This document shows positions 34,451 through 45,861 of a stretch of 64,000 nt of DNA, one piece after another. The position numbers and the translations under genes were made by a program. Numbering within the stretch: the first letter of the stretch is position 1; every line of letters starts with the position of its first letter. The notes under the pieces were generated by a model that saw only the letters and a program-made list of their open reading frames with translations, made no database searches and was not told the origin of the DNA. The stretch comes from Cryptomeria japonica (lineage: Eukaryota > Streptophyta > Pinopsida > Cupressales > Cupressaceae), in contig NC_081415.1 of assembly GCF_030272615.1 (NCBI RefSeq), forward strand, positions 375,423,392 through 375,487,391, written 5' to 3'.

Positions 34451-36861
34451 CTTCCAGGCGAGGCACTGATACCACTGATTATACACAGGTTGCATATAAT
34501 TACACTGTAAATCATCTGTATGATGCCAGTGAACAAGTTGCAACTATAACCTTCAAAAATACCAACTCAAATTGCAATGTTGTTACACGTCACAACAAAG
34601 TTACCATAAAGGCAGCTCCACAAGGCACCACCTCCATTCCAAAGCAATACAATCTTGTGGAACAATTAGACAAAACGCCTGCGCTTATATCCATTTTAGA
34701 GCTATTGCGCCTATCGCCATCTCATAAAACTATCTTGGATCAAGCACTCCAAGAGGCGTCAGTCCCTACAAATCTGAATACAAACCAATTTCAAGCCATG
34801 GTTGGAAGTCTAAAGTCATCACCTTGTCTCACTTTTTCCGAAAGTGACAACTCTTCCTTCCAGCAACCTCATAACGCCTCACTCCACATCGAAGGATTTA
34901 TTAACCAGCATAGGATCAAGCAAGTCTTGATAGATAATGGAGCAGGCTTGAACATTTGTACACTATAGTTGGTCACAGCATTGGAATATGCGGTAGAATC
35001 AGTGGATCCTCGTAAGAAGATCACAATCAAAGCCTATGATGATGCAGAGCATTCATCCAAAGGAGTTGTGGTACTACCAATCCGAGTGGGCCCTGTGGTA
35101 AAGCACATCATCTATCAGGTTCTAGACCTTCCTCTGCCATACAATCTATTATTAGGAAGACCTTGGATACATGCCATGCAAGCCATTCCATCTACCTATC
35201 ATCAATGTATCAAGTTCCCACATAACGGTGTAGAGATCACAATCCTGGGCGATGCAAATCCCTTTGCGTATTGCCATAATGTCAGCCATCAACCAGAGAT
35301 TACCATTCCTAATAATAGAGAAGCCATTTCCTCCACATCATATATAAGTCCCGCCTCTCTTGCCAGTTTGAACACCACTATACCAAAGCAAGAAAAGCTT
35401 AAGATGAAAGTAGCAGAGGAAGGTCCTGGGGAATACAACTTGAGTCAACTCTTTTGTGTGGGACAAATTCCCACTTCTCCTCAAACACATGGTAAACCAC
35501 AACAGTTACTCCAGCAACCACTAATCACGCCCGCATGTGCTTTGACGCCTTTCATCCTTGGGAAGAGTCAAGAAGAAGAAACCCAAGATGGGGACTTAGC
35601 GAAATGGATCTATAAAGATCCCATCACCACTGATATACCACAAGTTAAAATTCCTATGGATCAGTATGGCAAAGGTCTCCTCATTATGCAAAGAATGGGG
35701 TATGATGGTCAGAGTGCTTTGGGATGTTGCAAACAAGGACAACATGAACCTCTGCTGCCAGAATTAAAGCCCAAAGGTAATACAGGCCTAGGCTTTGAAA
35801 AAGAGATCTTTCCTAAACTTAAATTCAAAGGAAAACCCAGCAAACCATTATGTCAGCCTACTGCAAAAAGGACACCTTTCATTATCAAAGCAGCATCAAG
35901 CACCATCACAACTGCCCCACCGAGGCTCAGAATCCCAACAACATCATCTACAATACCAATCATCCCACCAATCAAACCGGTAATCCCATCCGCCGCAGCC
36001 ATCACATCAAAAGTACCATTAGCAGCAGTATCTATGGTACCAGCAGTACCAGCAGAAGGCACTAAGTCAACACTACCGATACTCCCTGCACCATATTCTT
36101 TTATCCCCATCAACCTTCCTGCAACACCAATCACTACAAAGGTACATCAACCAATCACACCTACAGTATTTAACTCAAAAGACATCCTAGTATGGTATAG
36201 TAATCGGATGCTGGAAAGTGACTCAAAGACCGACTCACATGAGTGGGAATTTGATTCTGTACAACTTAACACTTCAGATGAGGAAGATGCATCACTACCT
36301 CCGCCATGCAAAGACATCCCTGTTTATGGAGAAGCACAGATAAAAACCACTTGGGTTCCTGAACTGGAAACATCTTCCACAAACCCCACGTCTCATCCTA
36401 TGCCTGATTCTGACAGGGAGAGTACCATTAACGACCTTCACCATAACGTCTTAACCCTCACTGATACATCTAATGCACTTAACCTAATTGATGAAGTAAT
36501 GCCCATTATCCACCCTGAACTCATCGAATGGAACCAACCAAATCCCCCATGTCTTGACTTCTTCCAAAATGATGAGGTCATCATTGACTTTTTTGAATTA
36601 AGGGATAACCTACCAAGCGAGGATCACAAAGCTGGATTTGCCATTGAACTTAATAGCGCAGCATACTTCGGGGTGGATGCCAAACCTTTTAGCTGCAAAA
36701 ATATAACAATAAAACATGGATCTTCCAGTGAAAACCACACTGTGGCACTGTTTGATCCAACAAAAGTAAAAAGAAAGAGTGTATCCAACGATGAAAACCT
36801 CTCTGAGGTGCCTGAGGATGAAGGGTTTGACATTCTCCCTGCTAGTACACAACAGGAATGA
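34451..36861 (+). pseudogene. pol: G2 pol N-terminal part: aspartic protease and G-patch region
   Basis: The protease active site reads VLIDNGAGLN (about 34,925-34,955), D-N-G rather than D-S/T-G; the G1 copy also has D-N-G, so this is a family trait. A TAG at 34,966 follows. The block VLDLPLPYNLLLGRPWIHAM is the conserved C-terminal protease segment. A G-patch-like motif (YGKGLLIMQRMGYDGQSALG ... GNTGLGFEKE) lies at about 35,660-35,810; G-patches bind nucleic acid and occur next to some retroelement proteases. A long Pro/Thr/Ile-rich linker (35,880-36,170) and an acidic region end at a TGA at 36,859. Between 34,451 and 34,900 there is a linker of unknown role. Confidence 0.88.
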
Positions 36862-38395
36862 TCAATGATTCTCATCGAGGAAACCAAAGAATACAATGTG
36901 GGGACTCCTGAAAATCCTCATCTCATACATCTGGCATCTCTTCTCACTCCAGAGGAATAGCCTAAGTTTATAGAGTTCTTCCAGAAGTGTCAGATCAACT
37001 TTGCATGGTCATATGTAGACATGCCTGGGCTTGATCCTGATTTAGTCATGCATCACCTCACTGTCGCAGAAGGAGCCAAACTTGTCAAGTAGAAGCTTCG
37101 TAAGATGCATCCTCAAATTGCAGTACTAGTCAAAACAGAACTCAAGAAACTCCTAGATGTTGGTTTCATTAGACCAATTGATTATGCAGAATGGATCTCC
37201 AATATTGTGCCTGTCGGCAAACCAAAAGGGGGCATCCACATTTGTACTGACTTTAGAGATCTGAATAAGGCCTGTCCTAAGGATGACTTCCCCCTTCCAA
37301 ATATCGACATCATAGTGGATCCTATAGCAGGACATGCCATGCTTTCACTCATGGATGGCTTTTCAGGATACAATCAGATAAAGATCACACCGGAAGATCA
37401 ACATAAGATAGCCTTCACCTGTCCATGGGGCACATATTGCTAGAATGTAATGCCTTTTGGTCTAAAGAATGCAGGAGTGACCTATTAACGAGCAATGACC
37501 ACCATCTTCCATGACTGATGCATACTATGATGGAAGATTATGTTGATGACTTACTAGCAAAATCACTCACCAGAGAAGGGCATCTCCACATCTTAGATAA
37601 AATCTTCGATAGACTGGAAAAATACCATGTTCGACTCAACCCAAAGAAATGTGTCTTTGGAGTAACCTCCAGGAAGCTTCTAGGATACATTGTCTCAAGA
37701 AAAGGTATTGAGGTTGACCCTGCAAAGGTAAAAGCAATCATGGACATGCCACCACCAAAGAATATCAGTCAGCTAAGGACATTACAAGGGCGACTTCATT
37801 CCATCCAAAGATTCATTGCACAATTGGCTGATAAGTGTCACCCATTCACACACTTGCTACACAAGAACATCTGCTTTCAGTGGGATGCCCGATGCCAACA
37901 AGCATTTCAGATACTTAAAGACTATCTCATGAATCCACCATTGTTGATGCCACCAGATCCAAGTAGACCATTGTTACTCTATATCTCAGCAACAAGTACT
38001 GCATTGGGTGTACTACTGGCACAACATAATGCAAAAGGAAAAGAGTGTGTTGTTTACTACATCTCTCGCACATTGGTGGGCTATGAACTCAATTACACAC
38101 CTATTGAGCGAGCTTGCCTAGCAGTAATCTTAGTAGCCACTAAATTGAGGCACTATCTGTTAACACATAAAGTACAACTCATTGTAAAGATTGATCCACT
38201 CAAGTATTTACTCAGCAAAGCAGCATTGATAGGCCGCTTGGCCAAATGGGTAATGATTCTAAGTGAATTTGACATCGAGTATGTAGATCGTAAAGCTATC
38301 AAAGGTCAAGTTATTGCAGATCAGTTGGCCGATGCACCTCTCATAGGTGATCATCCTCTCATTTCCAATTTTTTAGATGAAGAGATATTCATGAT
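36862..38395 (+). pseudogene. pol: G2 reverse transcriptase and first RNase H
   Basis: RT motifs: FIRPIDYAEWISNIVPVGKP, ICTDFRDLNKACPKDDFPLP, DGFSGYNQI, FTCPWGTYC (then TAG for the next Trp/Gln codon), MPFGLKNAG. A one-base shift near 37,500-37,517 moves the frame, and the catalytic YVDDLLAKS follows at 37,541. The thumb/connection region has KCVFGVTSRKLLGY. RNase H follows with LLLYISATSTALGVLLAQ, YYISRTLVGYELNYTPIERA and KLRHYLLTH. Stops also occur at 36,958, 37,090 and 37,485. The D of the usual YVDASD in the first RNase H is S in YISATS, so this RNase H lacks a catalytic Asp. Confidence 0.9.
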
Positions 38396-40163
38396 CACAA
38401 CAACACAACCATGGAAACTATACTTTGATGGTTCGTACACTAGGCATGGCTTGGGGGTGGGCATTTTGTTTATCACACCTCATGGTGATAGCTTCCTGAA
38501 GTCTTACAGGCTCACATTTCCATGCACTAACAACATAGCAAAATATGAGGCCTTGATCACAGGACTCAGGTTAGCCGTACAATGGAAATTACAAGAACTA
38601 CAAGTATATGGCGACTCCCAACTGGTCATTCGACAAGCAACAGATGAATATCAGACCAAGTATGACAAACTCATGCCATATAAGCAAATGGTGGACAATC
38701 TAAAGACATCATTTACTACTATCACTTTTGAGCAAATACCAAGAGATCAGAATCGAGCTGCTGACGCTATGGCTACCATCGTATCTCTCCTAGATCTTCC
38801 ACAGAATTCAACACGCTACGAGTTCTTGGTAGAACAACTTTGGATTCCCGCTTATGATATCCCCGAATCCGAAATGATATGTCGCCTTGTCGGTTCTGAA
38901 TCCCCATGGTACGGTGAATTCTACACCTATCTCCACGATCACACCCTTCCTCCCAACCAATTGAATAACCAACGTAAAACCTTCATTCGCCAAACTGCTC
39001 GATATACCATTATTGCCAAAACCCTATACCGACGCGGTCTTGATGGTACTCTCCTTCGATGTCTAGAACAAGGTGAGATAACAAAGGCTTTGGAAGAAGT
39101 CCATGAAGGAATTTGCGGGACTCACTCAAGTGGCCCGTCACTAGCCAAGAAACTCCTGCGCAATGGATACTATTGGCCATCTATGGAAAATGACTCCTAC
39201 TAGTTTGTTAGAAAGTGCAAGAAATGCCAAGTTCATGGAGACCTGATACATGCACTGGCACAAGAATTGCAACCAATCACAACACCATGGCCTTTTTGTC
39301 AATGGGGCCTTGACCTTGTGGGTAAGATCCATCCATCTTCATCCAATGGCCATAAATTCATTATTACCGCCACCGAATATTTCACAAAGTGGATCGAAGC
39401 TGTTCCACTTACCCAAGTCACCGGCAAGCAGATCGCCTCATTCATCCTCAATTACATCATTTGTCGGTATGGTGTTCCCATGTCCATCATCACAGATAAT
39501 GGTCTTCCTTTCAAAAATCAGGATGTCCGTGAACTTTGTGAGAAATTTCACATCCAACACCGCTTTTCCACTCCCTATTACCCACAAGGCAATGGTCAGG
39601 TCGAAGCATCCAATAAAAACATATTGAGAATCCTAAAGAAGACAATCAATGATGTTGGCCGTGATTGGCATGTTCAACTGAATCCAGCGCTATGAGCATA
39701 TCGAACTAGCATTCAAACCCCTACAGGTGCAACTCCTTATTCATTGGTCTATGGTGCAGAAGCTATCTTACCTATTGAGGTGGAGATACCATCACTACGG
39801 GTTTCCTTGCACAATCTCATCGATGATGAAGCATATAGAGTATCCCGTCTTCAGGACTTAGAGTTACTTGATGAGAAATGACAAGCTACATATAATCACC
39901 TCAAAGCTTATTAGCAACACATGAGTAGAAGCTACAATCACCGAGTTAGATCTCGTACATTTGAGGTAGGTGATCTTGTTCTACGAGAGAATCCTCGCAA
40001 CCAACCAAATAGAGAACATCAGGGCAAGTTTGAATCAAACTAGCTGGGCCCATATGTTGTCACTACTGTCTTCGGGTCCGGGGCATATCAGTTGGCTACA
40101 TCAGAAGGAGAACTGCTCGCAGATCCAATCAATAGGATGCACCTCAAACGGTTTTATACCTAA
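38396..40163 (+). pseudogene. pol: G2 second (archaeal-type) RNase H and integrase
   Basis: The second RNase H domain has KLYFDGSYTRHGLGVGILF, NNIAKYEALITGLRLA, VYGDSQLVI and DQNRAADAMA, retaining the D-E-D-D pattern. This may compensate for the missing Asp in the first RNase H. Integrase has the HHCC finger (HEGICGTH ... CKKCQVHGD, with a TAG at 39,201 between), catalytic WGLDLVGKI, DNGLPF and QVEASNKNI. The C-terminal segment reads YRTSIQTPTGATPYSLVYGAE and FEVGDLVLR. Stops: TAG 39,201, TGA 39,693, TGA near 39,880, TAG near 39,912, TAG near 40,040. The end is taken at TAA 40,161. Confidence 0.9.
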
Positions 40164-42778
40164 GCTGTACAGAGCATCAGGCTCCCCTGCATACCAGAAA
40201 ATACCAAAAACATTCAGAAAAATGTCTTGAAGAAATACAAAAACATTCAAAAAGTAAAGAAAAATCATACATCCAAACGATGAACAACCACTCTGGTGGC
40301 ACCTTGGCTAAGTGCGATGGTGAAAACCTGGCAAACAGGCACCACTTGTAAAGATAATGGCTCCAATATCTTTCAGGCTCGTTGCAATCACATTCATACA
40401 TACACACATCCATCCATCCAAACCATGGCTTGTTATTGGATCTGCAATAAAGAGATAGTATTTCATGCGTCTTGCATCCCACTCTATCATAGTCATGTCT
40501 ACACTTGGGGGCAATACCCTTAAAATATAGATGATGGAAGTGGATTCTACATTACTGGTGATTCATTGGCAAAAACATTCCAAAATGTCTCACAAAATCC
40601 AAAAACATTCAAAAATGTCTCACAAAATCCAAAAACATTAAAAAATGTCTCACAAAATCCAAAACCATTCAAAACTGGTTCACAAAGTCCAAAAACATCG
40701 AAAAACTATAAAAAATCCAACAAAAACATGGCAACACCTTGTACATACTCATCCGCACAGATACAAAACAAACATTGACATAATACTCACATAATGACCA
40801 TTTATCAATCAAACCACACAATCAACATCAACGACTCAAACATTGTCTTTCAAACAAGGATGCATCCTTCCTTACCAAAACAAAGACAAAAGTGATGTTT
40901 TCTTTGACAAGAAAATTATATTAAGCTATCAAATACTTGGTTGATTTGTGAGTACAATCATTCGTTTATCTGTATCGAGATCTTTCAGCATTATTATTGT
41001 ATCATCTTGCACATTATTTCTGATGAAGTTCTGGGGCATGCACTAATGGTGTCTACGTGGGAAGTTCACCAAGCTACGTGATCTTATGCAAAATGCAGTC
41101 ATAGGTCATTACGGCTTGCTGACTACAGCGTATACCTCGACCATATGGGCATGAACCATTACCAAGGATCCTTATTCTTTATTCTTTATGTATATATTGT
41201 TTGTTTGTAGGAACATTGCTCTTCCTTTGGTTCCTTCACCCTCATCCAATTTGGATAAAGGTTTTTTATCTCTTAGTACGGTATGCACTTGTCTCAGGAT
41301 ATGATCAGCCTAAGATCAAGGAGGACGATCCAAGTCAGGCATGAACGAAGATAATCCTTGTTTGTTTCGCAAGCAATACTCTGGTCGACTTGACCCTTAT
41401 ATCAAGTCGTTTGTATTAACTTGCTATATAAAATCCATGTAAGGAATACTCAGGTCATCTTGAATCATTATGTCAAGATGCTTGTATTCTCTTCCAACAT
41501 TTTAAAGCTCAATGATGAAAATAGAGCACTATGGATCATCATTTCACCTCATCTGTTTATATATTGCATTTCGTTGCATATCACCCATCCATTCATTCAT
41601 ATGTAGGCTTTATATGCAAAAGTGACTATTAAAGTTGGTCTTGGATACAATCACAACTGAGTACTCTGATACATCATCAATGCATCATGCAAAGTCTCAA
41701 AAACCTTGCATTCCTCATGGTCATATCATCATCACATTTAGTTGCATCTTGCATTAAATACATTCATGTCATTTTTAACTTAACATTGCATATAGTTCAT
41801 TTTTGACATCAGTTTTCATTAATCATTTGCATCATTGCATCAATCATAAATAATTAGATTCATTCGTGGGATCAAAATTGTCCTTGATTAAGCCATTTTC
41901 TATGCATTCATTTATTGTCATTTATCCATCATCATTTCATTATCTTTTCTCATTTTTCATTACATACATCCATTAGTGAAAAGGTGCATTCCTTCACCCA
42001 TTATTAAAGTATCTTATTCTGCTCATTTTAGGATTCATTCACATTGCATTCATTATCCTCTTTTTAATTGCATTAAGGTGTAGTTATTAAAAACCATAAG
42101 TTGTAATATCCTCATATTATCATTTGTATTTAAACATATTTACGCATTTAGAATCATAAAACCATTTGTTTCCAAAACACATTGGTTCATACCATTTTAT
42201 ATATATCCATTTTACATATGCATTCGTTTAGGCATTATCATATAAACATTTGTACTCCACATTTTGTTTATCCATATTAGATTCATCTAAAACAATCTAG
42301 ATGCATATCCATACATAAAAAAATCATTCATCATTGCATAAATCATCTCATCATTATATTACAATAGGAAACACCAAAATCCTGTTCATAAATAATCACA
42401 AGCATACATCATCATCATGGCATTACATACATAAAGCATTACATCAAAAATCAAACAAATCATACATATATAAACCTGCATTCATATGTCAGTATCCAAC
42501 ATCATACATCATCATAAAAACATGCATGAAAGAAACATCTCATCAAAATGCATACATGTATACATATCCATCTAAGCAATAACTCATCATCCTGCATAAA
42601 AATCCATACATATCAACTGCATATCATCAAAACATGGGATCTCCTCATATATATCATCTCATATATTAGAGTACAATGAAGTCTACACAATCGGCTACCA
42701 AGAGCCATCCAAGATACAATCCAAAAAATTAACAATGATACAAAACATATATGCAAAAATGCTCTCTCAAATGCCACC
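40164..42778 (+). other. G2 3' non-coding region
   Basis: About 2.6 kb without a supported gene. It includes the 30-bp tandem repeats at 40,571-40,720 and a long stretch (41,600-42,650) dominated by short cat/tca/aca repeats. Frames here are low-complexity. Confidence 0.6.
40571..40720 (+). repeat. 30-bp tandem repeat, five units
   Basis: Units beginning aaaaacattc start at 40,571, 40,601, 40,631, 40,661 and 40,691, exactly 30 bp apart. Identity is high in the first three and decays in the last two. The first copy follows a related sequence at 40,205-40,250. Confidence 0.9.
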
Positions 42779-44736
42779 CTAGCCAGATGCTATACCACCA
42801 TCGCCACCTACTCCCCCACTAGTGCCTGCACCACCTAATCCATCTCTCCGTGGAGGCCTCATCAAACCCCCACTCACTCCTACATCCCTTGATCTTTCCC
42901 TTCGCAGAGGACCCATCACACCCCCACTTCTTTGCACCCTCTGTGATCGCTCTGATCTGGCCTGCCGCATCTGAGAATAGCTAAGAGCTCGCTGACTAAC
43001 TGGCACCACCTGCTCATATAAACCCCGCCAGTAGTCTATCTCTGCCTGTGCTTGTCGCATCTCCCTCATCACCTCCCTCGTAGGCCCCTGTGCTCCTACT
43101 CCAATCCGGACTCTCTCCTACAGCTTTGCTAATCTCTCCACTACACTATCCCTCTCCTGTAGCACCACCGTCAGCTCTGACTCCTGTGCAAATAGTTGCA
43201 CATCCCTAGCCGCCACCTCCTCCTCCAAATCCTCTATCTGGGTCTGCAAATGTGCTATCATGTGATCTCGAAGATCTTCAGTGGCTCCCTCCCCGGTATC
43301 CATAGCCACCTCACCTGTACCACCCTCTCCAGTAGCTCCCTCCCCTCTGTCCATCGGGATCTCTCTCTCCATCCCCCTCCCACCCAGCCAAACTCCTCCC
43401 TGTATCAATGGTCCCTGTGCTATCCGTAGAGGCAGTCCACCTCTCCCTCTCCGCTGACTCCGCATCCCCAACCCACCACCTCCACCTCCTCCACCCTCTC
43501 CTCCACCTCCTCCTCCTGCCCTCAGTCCTCGACCTCCTACCCTCCTCCGTCTCCGTCCCCTCTCATCCTCAAAATCCGGGATCGGCTCTGCTGGATCAGA
43601 TATCCGTAAGATTGGGTGCGCAGCCCGGTACTGCGTATACTCATCTGATACTCCTGCATCCATGATCCTTGGTCGTATATCCCATGATCTTGCCTATAGC
43701 GTCCAAAACTCTGCCAGTGCCTGATCATACGGTAGCACTGGCCCCTATGTGTACCTCTTTCAAATCACCCGTGCATACTCCCCTGATCCACTAGGAAGCC
43801 CCTGCTACCGTCCAAACTGTCTCAGCACTCTCCCGGGCACTTGTCTCTCCACATGGTATGAGGTCCTCCCAATGACGAATCGGGTCATAAAAACATAGGG
43901 CAGCGCCTCTGCATCATCATCCCATGGCTCACACTCCAGGTATGGTTGCCATATGACTACATCTAAATCGTCCAATGCCTGCCGCCACCACTCTAACTTC
44001 CCCAGGTGGGGCTGACTCATCATGCCGCTATACATAAACATATACGGCTGATCTACTACACAGAATCTCAGACTCACTGGTCGAGTCACTGGTAGGTGCT
44101 CCCAGGCCCAAATATGCAGCAGCGTCACTCCCACTGCTAAAGAACCCCTCCCCCGGTAAACCACCTCATGGAGCTCATGGTATAGGTGTGCCAGCACGCA
44201 CAACCCTCACACAAATCGGGTCCCCTCGGTAATCATCATCTCGATCACCTGCCCCCATCCCATGGCCAAACCATGTGATCGCCTGTTTGGACAAAGAAGT
44301 CCTCCCACGATACCTGATAAGACTGTTGGTAGAGGCTCATATAACGCAACTATCTCCTCCCAGGCAATCGAGCCATCATCAATAAAAATGTCCTCATCAA
44401 AAATCTTCTGAACTGCAAGGGTCCCCCAGGATCTGTCATATGTGACTAGCTCCCCCGAATCGAAATCCGTAGGATGTGCCACACATCCTCTAGGGTCACT
44501 GTCATCTCCCCCTATGCTAGATGAAAGGTGCACGTCTCGCTATGCCACCGCTCGGCTAACGCTGTGATCAAACCGTGATTCATCTGAATCACGGGCAAGT
44601 GCATCACCTCATACAATCTAGTAGCAGCAATGCAATCTATCTCTGCCTCTGTCAATCGATCCCGCAACCCCTGTGTCGCAAGATGTCTCTCGCGTAACTG
44701 CAACACGCCTAGCTCCTCCTGCACATGGACATTCAT
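42779..44736 (-). pseudogene. Antisense plant-mobile-domain (PMD) gene in G2 3' region
   Basis: This minus-strand reading of about 650 codons is antisense to gag-pol. From the ATG at 44,736 it reads HLATQGLRDRLTEAEIDC, NHGLITALAERWHSETCTFH and, after a TAG, GEMTVTLEDVWHILRI, which is the signature of the PMD (aminotransferase-like, MAIN/MAIL-type). One frame change near 44,470 leads into WGTLAVQKIFDEDIFIDDGS, ALPYVFMTRFVIGR and QVPGRVLRQFGR, the C-terminal PMD pattern. The tail is Gly/Arg-rich (GRRRRRVGGRGLRAGGGGG) and then coiled-coil (LQTQIEDLEEEVAARDVQLF). In-frame stops lie at 44,207, 43,803, 43,740-43,800 and 43,118. G+C content is clearly above the rest of the element. PMD proteins occur in plant gypsy and MULE elements (established); the function here is unknown. 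Confidence 0.85.
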
Positions 44737-45000
44737 TAATCATCATCAGTTGTTTTGTTTTCAAACTTTCTTAAGTTTAAACCTCGACTATCAACAGATA
44801 CTTTGATCAAGTATCTTCGAGTCTCAAGAGGTCAGCGATCATGGCCACCTAGACTTCAACGGGTATTTATCCTAACAAATGACCTAAGTCTCATCAGGCT
44901 GCTATAATTCAAAACAACTCTCACTTCACATCGCTATCCATCCATCATTGGCATCGGGAGATTTTCTTCATCCAAACTAGGGCATCTCTTTATCCTAAAA

Positions 45001-45300
45001 CAAAAATGCTATTTTACCAACAAAAGCGCTAGTTTCTCAACAATAGTGCTACAACCCTAACAAAAGCGCTCAATCAACTATCCAATAGGGCTCAAACTAC
45101 AAATGCGCTAAAACAACTTTACCATAGCACTAATTAAGAGCGATAGCACTCAATTAAGCACTCAATAGCGCCTGAACATGCATACAATAGCGCTAAAACA
45201 AAACAAAAGCACTCAAACAATGGGGCAATAGCGCCATTGCGGCATAGTAGCGCTAGTTCATGGAGTAAAAGCGCCAAAACCATATTTCAAGCGCTCTTGC
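45001..45300 (-). repeat. Cluster of about fourteen CAATAGCGCT-type motifs near G2 3' end
   Basis: Degenerate copies of CAA(T/A)AGCGCT(A/C)A recur every 15-30 bp: caaaagcgctagt, caatagtgctaca, caatagcgcctga, caatagcgctaaa, caatagcgccatt and others. They are the reverse complement of the motif clustered in the 5' leader at 30,299-30,510. Confidence 0.75.
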
Positions 45301-45708
45301 CCCGACTTGACTTAGACTCAGCTAAAAGCCTATCAAAAATGCTTAAAAATTCAAAATTCCAATTTACATACCGCTGGTCCGTAATCGTCTGGCCGCTAGA
45401 ATCGTCGGACTAGCTCAAATCTGTGCTCTGTAATCGGTATCGGCATCCTGACTGCTGCTTGCTCCTCCAAAAGGTCACTATCAGAGCTCTGGTTTCACAC
45501 TAGTCGCGGTCACAAATGATCCTGTTTTCATCCCTTTCACCCCATTTATACCCTTCGTCGTCACCGTAACTTCCCCCCGCTCACCGCCGTGGTCCTTGTA
45601 AACTTCCCAAGCTCCCCATTTCTCCATTTTACCCCCGTTTTCTTCTATTTTTCACCCATATGGCTAACTTCTTCTCTTCTAAACACCCTGCCAATTTTCA
45701 TTCTTTTT

Positions 45709-45762
45709 CGAGAGATCACCCGATTTTTCAAAAAAAATTGGCCCATCTCTCGAGGGGGCATA
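45709..45762. repeat. 9-bp perfect inverted repeat upstream of the G2 polypurine tract
   Basis: tcgagagat and atctctcga are separated by about 36 bp that includes an A-rich loop. A purine run (gaggggg) follows at once, so it may be an accessory polypurine or packaging structure (inference). Confidence 0.6.
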
Positions 45763-45848
45763 CCACCCATTAAATTTACATTTTATGGGGCATTTTCTTC
45801 ACACCAGTTTTTCTTTCTTTGAAACGACATGATAAACCGCACCGTCTC

Positions 45849-45861
45849 AAAGAGGGGCAAA
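45849..45861 (+). promoter_or_regulatory. Polypurine tract of G2
   Basis: aaagaggggcaaa abuts the 3' LTR start TGTAGTC, the expected position for plus-strand DNA priming. Confidence 0.8.

Larger units (their letters stand above)
44737..45861. other. Region between PMD gene start and 3' LTR
   Basis: This is the presumed upstream region of the antisense gene and the 3' end of G2. It holds the AGCGCT motif cluster (45,001-45,300), a G+C-richer part (45,370-45,600), the inverted repeat at 45,709-45,762 and the polypurine tract. No clear minus-strand TATA box was identified. Confidence 0.6.

Noticed and set aside
35853-36134. 93-codon minus-strand frame opposite the G2 pol linker
   Set aside because: Antisense shadow of the Pro/Thr/Ile-rich linker (Gly/Ala/Val-rich); no start context or conservation.
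41600-42650. Possible satellite or gene in the cat/tca-rich stretch of the G2 3' region
   Set aside because: No fixed period and no sustained frame; it looks like low-complexity non-coding DNA.
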